Part shown: positions 9,437-19,971 of the stretch, in pieces
Layout: every line of letters begins with the position of its first letter
How positions within the stretch are numbered: the first letter of the stretch is position 1
Assembly (NCBI RefSeq): GCF_011077955.1
Contig: NZ_JAALBX010000003.1
Coordinates: 124,001-188,000, forward strand
Reading direction: 5' to 3'
From: Citrobacter freundii
Lineage (GTDB): Bacteria > Pseudomonadota > Gammaproteobacteria > Enterobacterales > Enterobacteriaceae
Length of the DNA: 64,000 nucleotides
Made by a program: the position numbers and the translations under genes
Notes under the pieces: generated by a model
Database searches by the model: none
Told to the model about the DNA's origin: nothing
The model's input: only the letters and a program-made list of their open reading frames with translations

Positions 9437-11356
9437 TTATGCTTTTTTACCGCCTAACAGATCGAGCACTTCCTGAACGCTTGCGGTGTGAGCCAGACGT
9501 TCAATAACCGTTTCGTCATCCAGCGCGTTAGTCAGGCTGGTGATAACCTGGATGTGTTCGTTATTGCGGGCAGCAATACCGATAACCAGACGGGCGACAT
9601 CGTCTTCTTCTTCACCGAAACGTACGCCTTGCGGGTACTGGCAGAAGACAACGCCGGTTTTCAGTACGCGGTCTTTCGCGTCAACAGTGCCATGAGGAAC
9701 CGCGATGGACTCGCCGAGATAGGTCGACGTCATCTTCTCACGCTCAAGCATCGCATCCACGTATTCCGGCTGTACGTAACCGCCTTTTACCAGTTGCTCG
9801 CCAGCAAAACGAATCGCTTCTTCTTTATGGCTCGCGGTGCGGCCCAGGAAGATGTTATCGGCGGTCAGCTTAAACAGGTGGCTGTCGTTAGCGTCAAAGC
9901 TATCCTGCAGGCTGGAACGCACTTTGGTTTCGTTGTCGGTGTGACGCTGCGCGGCCACCAGACGTTCGGTCAGGCTGGTGTACAGGCCGCTGTCCAGGAA
10001 ATTGGTCAGCGAAATGTGCTGCGCCTGCGGCGCCTGGCGCATCGCACGCTCAGTCAGATCGCGGTGGGTAATAACCACATCCACATCAGCCGGCAGGCTG
10101 TTAATCGCGCTGTTGGTCACGGAAATGTTGGTCAAACCTGCATCCTGCACTTTTTTGCGCAGTACGCCTGCGCCCATGGCGCTGGAGCCCATACCGGCAT
10201 CGCAAGCAACGATGATTTTACGCACATGGCTCAGGTCATTGCTGACTTCGCCAGCAGACAGCGGGGTTGCCGCGCCTTTGGACTGTGCTTTCATATCCTG
10301 CATGCGACGGGTCGCAGCTTCGATATCGTCTTCTTCTTTCACTTTGCTGGTTTTCAGCAGGATAGCGGCGATGACGAAGGATACGCCCATCGCAGCGAAG
10401 ATAGACACCAGGTTTGCGAAGTACGCGCCTTTAGGCGTCATCGCAAGCACTGCCAGGATGGAGCCCGGAGAGGCCGGAGAAACCAGGCCGCCGTTCAGCA
10501 CGCTCAGGCAGAACACGCCAGTCATACCACCGAAGATTACGGCAATCAGCAGACGCGGGTTCATCAGAACATACGGGAAGTAGATTTCGTGGATACCACC
10601 CAGGAAGTGGATGATTGCCGCACCGCCCGCAGACTGTTTCGCGTTACCGCGACCAAAGAACATGTACGCCAGCAGGATGCCCATACCCGGACCCGGGTTC
10701 GCTTCAATCAGGAAGAAGATGGACTTGCCAAGTTCATGAGACTGCTGAATACCCAGCGGCGAGAAGATACCGTGGTTAATCGCGTTGTTCAGGAACAGGA
10801 TTTTCGCAGGCTCCACGAAGATGGACGCCAGCGGCAGCATGTCATGGACAACCATGAAGTTAACGCCAGCCGCCAGTGCTTTAGACAGCACTTCTACCAT
10901 CGGGCCAATGCCGAGGAACGCCAGAATCGCCAGGATCATACCGATGATGCCAGCGGAGAAGTTGTTGACCAGCATTTCAAAACCGGACTTGATCTTACCG
11001 TCTACCCAGTTATCGAAATGCTTAATCGCCCAGCCGCCCAGAGGACCTGCAATCATTGCGCCGAGGAACATCGGCATGTCCGCGCCCACAATCACGCCCA
11101 TGGTGGTAATCGCACCCACCACGCCGCCACGGTCACCGCCAATCAGACGACCGCCGGTAAAACCGATAAGCAGCGGCAGCAGATAGGTGATCATGGGGCC
11201 TACCAGTTTCTCCAACGTTTCGTTTGGCAACCATCCGGTGGGAATAAACAGCGCCGTGATAATACCCCAGGCGATAAATGCGCCGATATTCGGCATTACC
11301 ATGTTACTTAGAAAGCGACCAAAGCTTTGCACTCTGATCTTGATATCGGATGACAT
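9437..11356 (-). CDS. mtlA: Mannitol-specific PTS enzyme EIICBA, MtlA
   Basis: MtlA takes up and phosphorylates D-mannitol. The 639 residues (637 in E. coli) comprise three domains. The first is a membrane EIIC domain (about 1-340, including the conserved GGIHEIYFPYVLMNP loop). The second is EIIB, with the phospho-cysteine in IIVACDAGMGSSAMGAG (about residue 384). The third is EIIA, with the phospho-histidine in ESIAVPHGTVDAKD (about residue 555). It is the first gene of mtlADR. The long upstream region carries multiple CRP sites. Confidence 0.98.
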   Translation of the reverse strand: MSSDIKIRVQSFGRFLSNMVMPNIGAFIAWGIITALFIPTGWLPNETLEKLVGPMITYLLPLLIGFTGGRLIGGDRGGVVGAITTMGVIVGADMPMFLGAMIAGPLGGWAIKHFDNWVDGKIKSGFEMLVNNFSAGIIGMILAILAFLGIGPMVEVLSKALAAGVNFMVVHDMLPLASIFVEPAKILFLNNAINHGIFSPLGIQQSHELGKSIFFLIEANPGPGMGILLAYMFFGRGNAKQSAGGAAIIHFLGGIHEIYFPYVLMNPRLLIAVIFGGMTGVFCLSVLNGGLVSPASPGSILAVLAMTPKGAYFANLVSIFAAMGVSFVIAAILLKTSKVKEEDDIEAATRRMQDMKAQSKGAATPLSAGEVSNDLSHVRKIIVACDAGMGSSAMGAGVLRKKVQDAGLTNISVTNSAINSLPADVDVVITHRDLTERAMRQAPQAQHISLTNFLDSGLYTSLTERLVAAQRHTDNETKVRSSLQDSFDANDSHLFKLTADNIFLGRTASHKEEAIRFAGEQLVKGGYVQPEYVDAMLEREKMTSTYLGESIAVPHGTVDAKDRVLKTGVVFCQYPQGVRFGEEEDDVARLVIGIAARNNEHIQVITSLTNALDDETVIERLAHTASVQEVLDLLGGKKA

Positions 11357-11541
11357 AAAACACCCCTTCTTATGTTTACGCGCAGGCTTGCGGCCCGAGG
11401 TTTATTGTGAACGTGGCGGCAGAGGTAGCCGACGCAATGTCCTTGTGATGCGAAATCTGGCACTGAATCGTTCAACTGTCCAGTAGACGGGATGAAACGT
11501 GATTTTGATCTCCTTTTTTGGGGGGTAGGCCAGGTATATGA

Positions 11542-11557
11542 GGTGATCAGGATCACA
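11542..11557. promoter_or_regulatory. CRP site 1 upstream of mtlA
   Basis: GGTGA-N6-TCACA matches the CRP consensus TGTGA-N6-TCACA at 9 of 10 positions. It lies about 190 bases upstream of the mtlA start. Weaker half-matches (TGTGA at 11406 and 11445) lie nearer the gene. Confidence 0.7.
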
Positions 11558-11614
11558 AATAACGCGTGTAAAAAAAGAACAAAGGTAAAGAAAACGCAGT
11601 TTTTGAGGGTTAAA

Positions 11615-11630
11615 TGTGATGTGAATCACA
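11615..11630. promoter_or_regulatory. CRP site 2 upstream of mtlA
   Basis: TGTGATGTGAATCACA is a perfect TGTGA-N6-TCACA CRP consensus. Confidence 0.8.
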
Positions 11631-11658
11631 TTGTGTTGCGGCTGGTTTGTTATTCGTT

Positions 11659-11674
11659 TGTGAGGTTGATCACA
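11659..11674. promoter_or_regulatory. CRP site 3 upstream of mtlA
   Basis: TGTGAGGTTGATCACA is a second perfect TGTGA-N6-TCACA match, 44 bases from site 2 (about four helical turns). A weaker fourth site (TGTGA-N6-GCAAA) sits at 11702-11717. From there to the yibI ribosome site (11718-11980) I see no gene, only AT/GC-mixed intergenic sequence with a small hairpin near 11940-11975. Confidence 0.8.
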
Positions 11675-11994
11675 ATAAATTTTGACTCGGATTTAACTGA
11701 ATGTGATCAACCGCAAACCGGCTAAACGCGCGTGATAAAGGTGTAATTTTGCGACATCGAATCTGGGTCTCATCCCCCTGTATGAGGCGAAGCGTTCAAC
11801 ATTAACTTACTCTATGCTTGAACCATTAAGCCTTACCAGCCTGCAACGGGCTATGTCATAACCATAAGTAAGCTCAGTAATCCTTATCCTCACCCCAACG
11901 CTGCTGGCGTATTTTGCAACGAAGGAAAACCGATGTTTTATGCCTGATGCCACGGCATTAGCCGGGTGATGGCGGCTTTCTCCTGGAGGCCAGT

Positions 11995-12330
11995 ATGTTT
12001 CTCAATTATTTTGCTCTCGGCGTGTTAGTCGTGGTCTTTCTGGTGATTTTCTACGGCGTCATCATTATTCATGATATTCCCTATGAAATAGCCAAAAAGC
12101 GCAATCACCCTCATGCAGATGCCATCCATGTCGCGGGGTGGGTCAGTCTTTTTACCTTGCATGTTATATGGCCATTCTTATGGATATGGGCAACGCTTTA
12201 TCGTCCGGAACGCGGGTGGGGAATGCAGGATTCCCAAAGGATAGATGCGTTAAATCAACGGATCATCGTGCTCGAAAATGAGCTGGTGCGGCAAAAGAGC
12301 ACACAACAACCTAATGAAACAGGTGAATAA
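11995..12330 (+). CDS. yibI: YibI, DUF3302 inner-membrane protein
   Basis: This 111-residue protein has two hydrophobic segments: residues about 4-25, and about 45-65 ([21 protein letters not shown]). A short C-terminal cytosolic tail is rich in Gln/Glu and probably helical ([17 protein letters not shown]). It matches the YibI/DUF3302 family, which is found next to HlyD-type membrane-fusion proteins. CTGGAGGCCAGT precedes the ATG. It is separated from yibH by 2 bases, so the two proteins almost certainly work together; the transported substrate is unknown. Confidence 0.9.
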   Translation: MFLNYFALGVLVVVFLVIFYGVIIIHDIPYEIAKKRNHPHADAIHVAGWVSLFTLHVIWPFLWIWATLYRPERGWGMQDSQRIDALNQRIIVLENELVRQKSTQQPNETGE

Positions 12331-12332
12331 TC

Positions 12333-13469
12333 ATGGACCTGCTTATTATCCTCACCTACGTAACCCTGGCATGGTTAATATTTAAAATTTTCAAGATACC
12401 CGTTAATAAATGGTCGGTGCCGACTGCGGCGCTGGGCGGTGTATTTTTAGTGGGTGCGTTAATTTTATTAATGAATTACAACCATCCTTATACGTTTACC
12501 GCGCAAAAAGCGGTGATCTCTATTCCCATTGTTCCGCAAGTTACTGGCGTTGTGATTGAGGTTACGCAAAAGCAAAACCAACTGATTAAAAAAGGCGAGA
12601 TGTTATTCAGGCTCGATCCCACACGCTACGAAACGCGATTAAAAAAACTTCAGGCGGATTTGGTCACGGCGGAATATGCCACCAAAGTACTGGCCTCTCA
12701 GTTTCAGGAAGCCTTAGCCATAACGGAACAAGCCTCCGCCGAACGCGATAAATTTTTTAAGGATTACCAGCGTTATCTCACAGGCAGCAGGGCGAAGGTT
12801 AATCCTTTTTCTGAGCGTGATATCGATACTGCCCGCCAACAATACCTCTCCCAGGAGGCGGTGGTAAAAGCTTCGCTTGCCGATCAGCAGCAGATTAAAA
12901 GCCAAATCAATAGTCGGGTTTTCGGTGAACAATCGGAAGTGGCGAGTTTACGTGCTCAGGTGGCGGAGGCGACCTATAACCTGGCGCAAACGGTGGTGCG
13001 CGCACCGGAAAATGGCTATGTAACCCAGGTATTGGTTCGCCCGGGCACTTATGCGGCGGCGCTACCCTTACGCCCGGTGATGGTCTTCATTCCCGAACAA
13101 AAGCGCCAGGTAATGGCCGCGTTCCGGCAAAATTCGCTGTTGCGTTTGCAGCCCGGCGATGAGGCAGAAGTGGTGTTCAACGCGTTACCCGGGCAAGTTT
13201 TCCCGGGCAAATTGGTCAGCATCAGCCCGATTGTCCCCACCGGGGCGTATCAATCGCAGGGTACGTTGCAAACGCTCAATATTACCCCGGGCGGCGATGG
13301 GGTGATTGCAACCATTATTCTCGATCCCAATGAAGAGATTGATGCTTTGCCCGATGGTATTTACGCGCAGGCGGCGGTGTATTCCGACCATTTTTCCCAT
13401 GTCTCGGTAATGCGCAAAGTGCTGCTGAGAATGACCAGTTGGATGCACTATTTGTATCTTGATCATTAA
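12333..13469 (+). CDS. yibH: YibH, HlyD/EmrA-family membrane fusion protein
   Basis: YibH has 378 residues. It has two N-terminal hydrophobic segments (about 2-18 and 28-48), then a periplasmic HlyD-type body: a biotinyl-lipoyl-like half-motif ([31 protein letters not shown], about residues 72-102), a coiled-coil hairpin (about 105-215), the second lipoyl half ([17 protein letters not shown]) and a beta-barrel domain. This is the architecture of periplasmic adaptor proteins in drug or anion export, where YibH is usually paired with YibI. No dedicated inner-membrane pump or outer-membrane channel gene is adjacent. Confidence 0.92.
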   Translation: MDLLIILTYVTLAWLIFKIFKIPVNKWSVPTAALGGVFLVGALILLMNYNHPYTFTAQKAVISIPIVPQVTGVVIEVTQKQNQLIKKGEMLFRLDPTRYETRLKKLQADLVTAEYATKVLASQFQEALAITEQASAERDKFFKDYQRYLTGSRAKVNPFSERDIDTARQQYLSQEAVVKASLADQQQIKSQINSRVFGEQSEVASLRAQVAEATYNLAQTVVRAPENGYVTQVLVRPGTYAAALPLRPVMVFIPEQKRQVMAAFRQNSLLRLQPGDEAEVVFNALPGQVFPGKLVSISPIVPTGAYQSQGTLQTLNITPGGDGVIATIILDPNEEIDALPDGIYAQAAVYSDHFSHVSVMRKVLLRMTSWMHYLYLDH

Positions 13470-13565
13470 TCAACAGCAGGGCGGCGCGTTTTCCTGCCGT
13501 TCTGCCATTTCGCTTGAACTGCGCCATACTTAGCGCTTTATAGGCGATTATCCAGGGGGTCAGTC

Positions 13566-14174
13566 ATGAAACTTGTCGGTAGCTACACCAGTCCGTTTGT
13601 GCGAAAGATTTCGATAGCCATGCTCGAAAAAGGGATCACGTTTGAGTTTGTTAACGACACCCCTTATGAAGCGCAGAACAAAGTCATTGCCTACAACCCG
13701 CTCGGTAAAGTTCCGGCGCTGGTGACCGACAGCGGCGAGGTGTGGTTTAACTCGCCCATTATTGTGGAATACCTGGAACTGTTGGATATCGCTCCGGCGC
13801 TGCTGCCGCGCGACCCGTTGGCCTCGCTTAAAGTTCGTCAGATTGAAGCGCTGGCAGACGGCATTATGGACGCGGGATTAGTCTCGGTGCGCGAGCAGGC
13901 CCGCCCGCCCGCGCAGCAATCAGAAACCGAGCTGCTGCGCCAGCGGGAAAAAATCAGTCGAAGCCTTGATGCGCTGGAAAAATACGTTGCGGATGGCACC
14001 CTGAAAGCCGACGAGTTGACTATCGCGACCATCGCCGTTGCGTGCGCAATTGGGTATTTGAATTTCCGACGCGTGTCGCCAGGTTGGTGCGTGGATCGCC
14101 CAAACCTCGTGAAACTGGTAGAAACCTTATTCCAGCGCGAGAGCTTTGCGCGTACTGAACCGCCCTCTGCATGA
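13566..14174 (+). CDS. yibF: YibF, glutathione S-transferase-like protein
   Basis: The 202-residue protein has the two-domain GST fold. An N-terminal thioredoxin-like domain begins [22 protein letters not shown] and includes the cis-Pro segment [12 protein letters not shown] and the glutathione gamma-Glu-binding motif [11 protein letters not shown] (about residue 59-69). A helical C-terminal domain follows. E. coli YibF binds glutathione but its physiological substrate is not known. The usual neighbours are kept (yibH upstream, selA downstream). Confidence 0.94.
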   Translation: MKLVGSYTSPFVRKISIAMLEKGITFEFVNDTPYEAQNKVIAYNPLGKVPALVTDSGEVWFNSPIIVEYLELLDIAPALLPRDPLASLKVRQIEALADGIMDAGLVSVREQARPPAQQSETELLRQREKISRSLDALEKYVADGTLKADELTIATIAVACAIGYLNFRRVSPGWCVDRPNLVKLVETLFQRESFARTEPPSA

Positions 14175-14243
14175 TCTCCCCCTATGACAGGGGGTATCGC
14201 CCCCTGTACACTAACCGCCAGTTTCCACCATCCATTCAGCGCC

Positions 14244-15635
14244 ATGACCACAGAAAACCGTTCACTTTATAGCCAGATACCGTCTACGGATAGCCTGCTG
14301 CGGGATGCGGCGTTCCAGCCGCTTCTTGCGCGTTGGGGGCATACTCAGGTCGCCGCGATGCTGCGCCTGCTTCAGGAGCAGGCGCGCAAAAGCGTCCGTG
14401 AAACCCATACGCTGCCTGACTGGAGCCAGGACTGGTGCGCCATCTGCGACAGCCGCTTGCGTGAAACGACGCAAAGCGCATTTCGTCCGGTCTTTAACCT
14501 GACCGGCACCGTTTTACACACCAATCTTGGCCGCGCGTTGCAAGCTCAAAGCGCGATTGACGCGGTAACGAACGTGATGCGCTCGGCCATTACGCTTGAA
14601 TACGATCTTGATGATGCCGGACGCGGCCATCGCGATCGAGCGCTCGCGGCGCTGCTGTGTGAGATTACCGGCGCCGAAGACGCCTGCATTGTGAATAACA
14701 ATGCCGCCGCCGTGTTGCTGATGCTGGCGGCCTGTTCCGACGGAAAAGAGGTGGTGGTGTCGCGCGGCGAGCTGGTGGAAATCGGCGGCGCATTCCGCAT
14801 ACCTGACGTGATGCGCCAGGCCGGTTGCCAACTTGTGGAAGTGGGCACCACCAACCGCACGCATGCCGCGGATTATTTGCAGGCGATCGGTGAAAATACC
14901 GCCTTGCTGATGAAAGTGCACACCAGCAATTACCACATAGAAGGGTTCACCCACGCGCTGAGCGAAGCCGAACTGGTACAACTGGCGCAGGCGTCGGGCG
15001 TGCCGGTGGTGTCGGATTTAGGCAGCGGATCGCTGGTGGACTTAAGCCAGTACGGGTTACCGAAAGAGCTGGTGGTAAAGGACCTGATTGATGCAGGGGT
15101 CAGCCTGGTCAGTTTTTCCGGCGATAAGCTGCTCGGCGGGCCGCAGGCGGGCATTATCGTCGGCAAAAAAGCGTTGATCGAACGCGTGCAAAGCCATCCG
15201 TTAAAACGCGCATTGCGAGCGGATAAAATGACCCTTGCCGCGCTGGAAGCCACGCTTCGCCTTTATCAACATCCCGAAACGCTGACCCGGCAGCTTCCTA
15301 CGCTGCGGTTGCTCACCCGTGATGCCGCCGCGATTAACGAACAGGCGCAGCGGATGTTGCCTGTGCTGCAACAGCGCTTTGGCGAGGCGTTTGACGTGGC
15401 GGTCATGCCTTGTCAGTCGCAAATCGGCAGCGGTTCGCTGCCTGTCGACCGTCTGCCGAGCGCGGCGATAACCTTCACGCCGCGCGATGGGCGTGGCGGC
15501 ACAACGGAAACATTAGCCCTGCAATTGCGCGGGTTGCCTTCCCCGGTGATTGGCCGCATTTACGATGGGCGTTTATGGCTGGATTTACGTTGTCTGGAAG
15601 ACGAATCGCGCTTTATGGAGATGCTAACGAAATGA
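14244..15635 (+). CDS. selA: L-seryl-tRNA(Sec) selenium transferase SelA
   Basis: SelA is a PLP enzyme that converts seryl-tRNA(Sec) to selenocysteinyl-tRNA(Sec) using selenophosphate from SelD. The 463 residues equal the E. coli length when starting at ATG 14244; an upstream in-frame ATG at 14184 would add 20 residues without homology. The PLP-binding lysine lies in [15 protein letters not shown] (about residue 295), and other signatures ([31 protein letters not shown]) are intact. The C-terminal stop overlaps the selB start (ATGA). The N-terminal 60 residues diverge from E. coli more than the rest. Confidence 0.97.
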   Translation: MTTENRSLYSQIPSTDSLLRDAAFQPLLARWGHTQVAAMLRLLQEQARKSVRETHTLPDWSQDWCAICDSRLRETTQSAFRPVFNLTGTVLHTNLGRALQAQSAIDAVTNVMRSAITLEYDLDDAGRGHRDRALAALLCEITGAEDACIVNNNAAAVLLMLAACSDGKEVVVSRGELVEIGGAFRIPDVMRQAGCQLVEVGTTNRTHAADYLQAIGENTALLMKVHTSNYHIEGFTHALSEAELVQLAQASGVPVVSDLGSGSLVDLSQYGLPKELVVKDLIDAGVSLVSFSGDKLLGGPQAGIIVGKKALIERVQSHPLKRALRADKMTLAALEATLRLYQHPETLTRQLPTLRLLTRDAAAINEQAQRMLPVLQQRFGEAFDVAVMPCQSQIGSGSLPVDRLPSAAITFTPRDGRGGTTETLALQLRGLPSPVIGRIYDGRLWLDLRCLEDESRFMEMLTK

Positions 15636-17479
15636 TTATTGCCACCGCAGGACACGTTGACCACGGGAAAACCACGCTATTGCAGGCTCTGACCGGGGTT
15701 AACGCCGATCGTCTGCCTGAAGAGAAAAAGCGTGGGATGACCATCGACCTGGGTTATGCCTACTGGCCGCAGGACGACGGGCGGGTGATTGGTTTTATCG
15801 ATGTGCCGGGCCATGAGAAGTTTCTCGCCAATATGCTGGCGGGCGTGGGCGGAATCGATCATGCCCTGCTGGTGGTGGCATGTGATGATGGCGTGATGGC
15901 GCAAACCGAAGAGCATTTGACGCTGCTGCAACTTGCCGGGCGGCCCGCGCTGACCGTGGCGCTCACTAAAGCGGATCGGGTTGACGAGGCGCGCATTACG
16001 GCGGTGAAAAGTGAGGTGGAAAATCTGCTGGCGCGCCTGGCGTGGCCTGCACATGCGGTGTTTGTCACCGCAGCCACGGCGTCGCGCGGTATTGACGCCT
16101 TACGCCAGCATATTCGCGAACTGCAACCGCAAACCCATCCGATTGAGCACCGTTTTCGCCTGGCCATTGACCGCGCTTTCACCGTGAAGGGCGCAGGCCT
16201 TGTCGTGACAGGAACGGCGTTAAGCGGCGAGGTTAACGTGGGCGATACGCTATGGCTCACGGGTGTGAATAAACCCATGCGGGTGCGCGGCCTGCATGCT
16301 CAGAATACCGAGACACAACACGCGCGCGCCGGGCAGCGTATCGCGCTGAACATCAGCGGCGATGCGCAAAAAGAGCAACTGAATCGCGGCGACTGGCTAT
16401 TGGCTGCCGCGCCGCGTCATCTTTGCGATCGCGTGATTGTCGACGTGCAGGCGCTGGCGCCGTTTCAACAGTGGCAACCGCTGCATATCCATCATGCCGC
16501 AAGCCATATCACCGGCCGTATTTCGCTTCTCGACGACCGTTTTGCCGAACTGGTGCTGGATATGCCACTATGGCTTTGCGATAACGACCGGCTGATCCTG
16601 CGCGATATTAGCGCGCGGCACACGCTTGGCGGCGGTCGGGTTGTGCTGACAACGCCGCCGCGTCGCGGCAAACGTCAGAGCGAATTTTTAGACTGGCTGG
16701 CGCGGCTTGCGGATGTCGAGAATGACGAACAGGCGCTGACGCTGCACCTTGAGCGCGGCGCAGTGTCGCTGCCTGACTTTGCCTGGCACCGCCAGCTTAC
16801 GCCGCAGGGCCTGGAGGCGTTGCTTAACCGCCCGGAGCGATTACAGGCGGGTGAGCATTTGCTTAGCGCAGAAGTCGCGGCGAGCTGGCAGCGCAAGCTG
16901 CTGGAGACGCTCAATTATTATCACGAACAGCACAGCGATGAACCGGGCCCGGGGCGCGAGCGTCTGCGACGTATGGCGCTGCCTTCTCAGGAAGAGCCGC
17001 TGGTGCTGGCATTGATTGAGAAAATGCGTGAAGCCGGTTTGCTCGTCAGCTATCAGGGCTGGCTGCATTTGCCGGGGCATCAGGCTGGTTTTACCCCGGA
17101 GCAGCAGCAGCGCTGGGATAGCATGGCGGGTCTGTTTGGCGACGACCCGTGGTGGGTACGCGACCTTGCCCGTGAAACCGGTACCGATGAGCAGGAAATG
17201 CGTAAGTTTCTGCGCCAGGCCGCGTTGCAGGGGCTTATCACCGCGATCGTTAAAGATCGCTATTACCGTAACGATCGCATTGTGATTTTCGCGGATTTGA
17301 TCCGCCGACTGGACAGTGAAAAAGGATCAACCCAGGCCGCGGATTTCCGGGACAGCCTCAACGTCGGCAGGAAACTCGCTATTCAGATTCTGGAATATTT
17401 TGATCGCATCGGTTTTACCCGTCGGCGTGGCAATGAACACTTATTACGCGATGCGGCATTATTTGGCCGACGCGATTAA
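15632..17479 (+). CDS. selB: Selenocysteine-specific elongation factor SelB
   Basis: SelB is a GTPase that delivers Sec-tRNA to UGA codons next to SECIS hairpins. The 615 residues (614 in E. coli) start at ATG 15632, overlapping the selA stop by 4 bases. The EF-Tu-like G domain has P-loop [10 protein letters not shown] (residues 5-14), the G3 motif DVPGHEKF and the G4-like TKAD. Beta-barrel domains II/III follow, and four C-terminal winged helices (about 380-615) bind SECIS RNA. Together with selA this implies selenoproteins, such as formate dehydrogenases, elsewhere in the genome. Confidence 0.97.
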   Translation: MIIATAGHVDHGKTTLLQALTGVNADRLPEEKKRGMTIDLGYAYWPQDDGRVIGFIDVPGHEKFLANMLAGVGGIDHALLVVACDDGVMAQTEEHLTLLQLAGRPALTVALTKADRVDEARITAVKSEVENLLARLAWPAHAVFVTAATASRGIDALRQHIRELQPQTHPIEHRFRLAIDRAFTVKGAGLVVTGTALSGEVNVGDTLWLTGVNKPMRVRGLHAQNTETQHARAGQRIALNISGDAQKEQLNRGDWLLAAAPRHLCDRVIVDVQALAPFQQWQPLHIHHAASHITGRISLLDDRFAELVLDMPLWLCDNDRLILRDISARHTLGGGRVVLTTPPRRGKRQSEFLDWLARLADVENDEQALTLHLERGAVSLPDFAWHRQLTPQGLEALLNRPERLQAGEHLLSAEVAASWQRKLLETLNYYHEQHSDEPGPGRERLRRMALPSQEEPLVLALIEKMREAGLLVSYQGWLHLPGHQAGFTPEQQQRWDSMAGLFGDDPWWVRDLARETGTDEQEMRKFLRQAALQGLITAIVKDRYYRNDRIVIFADLIRRLDSEKGSTQAADFRDSLNVGRKLAIQILEYFDRIGFTRRRGNEHLLRDAALFGRRD

Positions 17480-17487
17480 AAAAGCAG

Positions 17488-17518
17488 TGCGACATATATA
17501 CGTAAAATATATGTCGCA
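17488..17518. terminator. AT-rich hairpin after selB
   Basis: TGCGACATATA pairs perfectly with TATATGTCGCA around a 9-base loop, 8 bases past the selB stop. It likely ends the selAB transcript, although the following sequence is A/T-rich rather than a pure T-run. From 17519 to 17672 is AT-rich leader sequence before yiaY. Confidence 0.5.
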
Positions 17519-17672
17519 TTCAAATATAAATAAAAATAATAAATAACATCTTAATTTTTATTTATTGTTAAGCGGGTTGTCTTTTATTATTCAATTTCTC
17601 TGGCTGCTGGTTTTCTTTTTCGGGTTGTAGGTATATTACGGGAAAGGTTTTTAAATCTTTCAAGGACAAGTT

Positions 17673-18821
17673 ATGACATCCGTATTTTATATTCCTGCAA
17701 TAAATGTTATCGGTCTGGATTCGTTAAATGATGCGTTAAATAACATCCGTGACTATGGTTATAAAAGCGCGCTGATTGTCACAGACATCATGTTGGCAAA
17801 GTTAGGGATGGCGGAACACCTCCAGCAATTGCTGGCCGATCGCAATATTAAAAGTGTAGTTTTCGATGGCACGCATCCAAACCCGACGACGGCAAATGTG
17901 AAAGCGGGTTTAGACATCGTCAAAGCCCATCATTGCGACTGCGTTATTTCATTAGGCGGCGGTTCCCCGCATGACTGTGCGAAAGGTATTGCGCTGGTGG
18001 CGACGAACGGCGGCGATATTCGCGATTATGAAGGTGTCGATCGGTCTGCAAAACCACAATTACCGATGTTCGCCATTAATACCACCGCGGGCACGGCATC
18101 CGAAATGACGCGCTTTTGTATTATTACCGATGAAACGCGACATATTAAAATGGCGATTGTCGATAAACACGTCACGCCGGTGATGTCGATTAACGATCCG
18201 GCATTAATGATGGGGATGCCAAAATCCCTCACCGCCGCAACCGGTATGGATGCGTTGACTCACGCCATTGAAGCCTATGTTTCTGTTGCCGCCACGCCTA
18301 TTACTGACGCGTGCGCGCTTAAAGCCATCACAATGATTGTGAAACATTTGCCGGTGGCGGTGGAAGAGGGCGATAACATGGTGGCGCGGGAAGCCATGGC
18401 GTATGCGCAATTTATGGCAGGTATGGCCTTTAATAACGCCTCATTAGGCTATGTCCATGCCATGGCGCACCAGTTGGGCGGCTTCTATGATTTGCCGCAT
18501 GGCGTCTGCAATGCCGTTTTGTTACCTCATGTTGAGCTGTTCAACAGTCGCGTGGCTGCCGCGCGTTTACGCGACTGCGCGGGCGCAATGGGTATTGATG
18601 TGAGCGGGATGAGCGCTCAACAGGGCGCGCAGGCGTGTATTGCCGCAATCCGCCAACTGGCTAAAAAGGTGAATATCCCGGCTGGCCTGCGCGATTTAAA
18701 CGTCAAAGAGAAGGATTTTGCGATCCTGGCAACCAATGCGCTAAAAGACGCCTGCGGACTTACCAACCCTGTGCAGGCCTCGCATGAAGAAATCGTGGCC
18801 ATTTACCAGGCCGCATTTTAA
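17673..18821 (+). CDS. yiaY: YiaY, iron-containing (type III) alcohol dehydrogenase
   Basis: YiaY is a 382-residue NAD-dependent alcohol dehydrogenase of the FucO/AdhB group. The nucleotide-binding motif is [15 protein letters not shown] (about 94-108). The Fe-binding residues are in [12 protein letters not shown] (about residues 193-204) and [16 protein letters not shown] (about 262-277), with the conserved His residues present. It sits directly after selAB as in E. coli. The physiological alcohol is unknown; related enzymes act on ethanol, propanediol or lactaldehyde. Confidence 0.94.
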   Translation: MTSVFYIPAINVIGLDSLNDALNNIRDYGYKSALIVTDIMLAKLGMAEHLQQLLADRNIKSVVFDGTHPNPTTANVKAGLDIVKAHHCDCVISLGGGSPHDCAKGIALVATNGGDIRDYEGVDRSAKPQLPMFAINTTAGTASEMTRFCIITDETRHIKMAIVDKHVTPVMSINDPALMMGMPKSLTAATGMDALTHAIEAYVSVAATPITDACALKAITMIVKHLPVAVEEGDNMVAREAMAYAQFMAGMAFNNASLGYVHAMAHQLGGFYDLPHGVCNAVLLPHVELFNSRVAAARLRDCAGAMGIDVSGMSAQQGAQACIAAIRQLAKKVNIPAGLRDLNVKEKDFAILATNALKDACGLTNPVQASHEEIVAIYQAAF

Positions 18822-18846
18822 TTTCCCCTGTATTTGCCCGTCATAC

Positions 18847-18874
18847 CGCGCCTCATTTCCGGGGCGCGATTTTT
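18847..18874. terminator. Bidirectional terminator between yiaY and the ROK kinase
   Basis: CGCGCC pairs with GGCGCG, followed by ATTTTTG on the plus strand. It serves yiaY and overlaps the last codons of the convergent kinase gene. Confidence 0.6.
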
Positions 18875-19737
18875 GTCTTCGCAAGCCACACCGCACCTAA
18901 ACGCCCAGCCTGGTTTCCAAGCTGACAGGGCTGGATCGGTATCTGCAAGGTGTCCCACAGTTCAAAAGATTCAAGATGGCGCCCCAGAAGCGTAAAGACT
19001 TTCTCTTCTTCGCTGATGCCGCCGCCTATTAATATCACTTGCGGATCAAACATCGAGATAACGCTGTAGATCCCGCGGGCCAGATTACGCGCCCATAAGT
19101 CGATGGCTTCACGCAGATGCACGTCGCTGTCCATGCGCTCAAATAAGGCTTTGCCATGCGGCATCTCGTCGACAGAAAGCGCCAGCGCCTGGCGACAGGC
19201 CTCCATCAGGCCGCTTGCCGACGCCACTTCATGCATACATTCGCCGTTATCGCCCACAGGAATGACGCCAAACTCCCCGGCGCGGAAATGCGAGCCGCGG
19301 TACAGCGCGCCGTCGAGAATAATCCCGCCGCCAATACCGGTGCCGACGGTGATGCATACCAGGTTTTCGTAATCTTTACCCGCGCCTCGCCACAGTTCCC
19401 CCAGCGCCGCGCAGTTTGCGTCGTTTTCTACAATAGCGGGCAAATCAGTGAGTTCAGCGAAGAGGTCGAGCAGATTAACGCCATCCATATATTCCAGCGC
19501 ACCGGCCTTCGCGGCTTCGCCGGTATGTGCGTTGATATGCCCCGGAAAGCTGACGCCGATGGCGACAATGTCATACGTTTGCTGATAGTGCTCAACCACG
19601 TCTTGCCACATCTTCCTGAAGGTTTGCTCATCCTCAGGCGTGTCATATTCATCACTTGTGAGTTCATTCCCTTCTTCATCAATCACGCCGTGTTTGATGT
19701 GGGTTCCGCCGACATCGAAGCCAATGAAGTGCTGCAT
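18853..19737 (-). CDS. ROK-family sugar kinase
   Basis: The 294-residue protein of the ROK (repressor, ORF, kinase) family has the phosphate-1 motif FDVGGTHIKHG (residues 7-17), ENDANCAALGELW with the catalytic Asp, and GTGIGGGIILDGALYRG. No N-terminal helix-turn-helix is present, so it is a kinase, not a repressor. The usual ROK CXCGXXGC zinc motif is not seen: only CMHEVAS remains, as in BglK-like kinases that lack zinc. The substrate is probably a hexose or a beta-glucoside, but this cannot be set from sequence. It stands alone between yiaY and ysaA with no transporter gene beside it. From 19738 to 19971 there is only short intergenic sequence. Confidence 0.85.
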   Translation of the reverse strand: MQHFIGFDVGGTHIKHGVIDEEGNELTSDEYDTPEDEQTFRKMWQDVVEHYQQTYDIVAIGVSFPGHINAHTGEAAKAGALEYMDGVNLLDLFAELTDLPAIVENDANCAALGELWRGAGKDYENLVCITVGTGIGGGIILDGALYRGSHFRAGEFGVIPVGDNGECMHEVASASGLMEACRQALALSVDEMPHGKALFERMDSDVHLREAIDLWARNLARGIYSVISMFDPQVILIGGGISEEEKVFTLLGRHLESFELWDTLQIPIQPCQLGNQAGRLGAVWLAKTKIAPRK

Positions 19738-19971
19738 ACGATTTTCCTTTGAGGGGGCATAACAGTAATTATGGCTGAGGCCTGCGCGTGGAGTGTAAAT
19801 AAAGGTAATGGTTTAAAAACAGACGTATAGGGACGCCATGACGATAAATGCCAGCAGATGTGAGACGCCTTAAGGCGAAGGTGGAAAAGGGATGGCTTTG
19901 CCTGTCAGGATCAAGGCGTTTCACCGCGCTTTTCTGGCAATCTGGCGGTTTAACGCCTGAAGGAGTGAGAG

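Noticed and set aside
9488-11311. Open frame of 607 codons on the plus strand
   Set aside because: Antisense shadow of mtlA; the translation is rich in Arg, His and Gln with no motifs.
14184-14243. Longer start for selA
   Set aside because: The extra 20 residues have no homology, and the downstream ATG restores the exact usual length.
15632-17479. Selenocysteine (in-frame TGA) codon within the window
   Set aside because: selA/selB suggest selenoproteins exist, but no interrupted gene with an in-frame TGA was found here.
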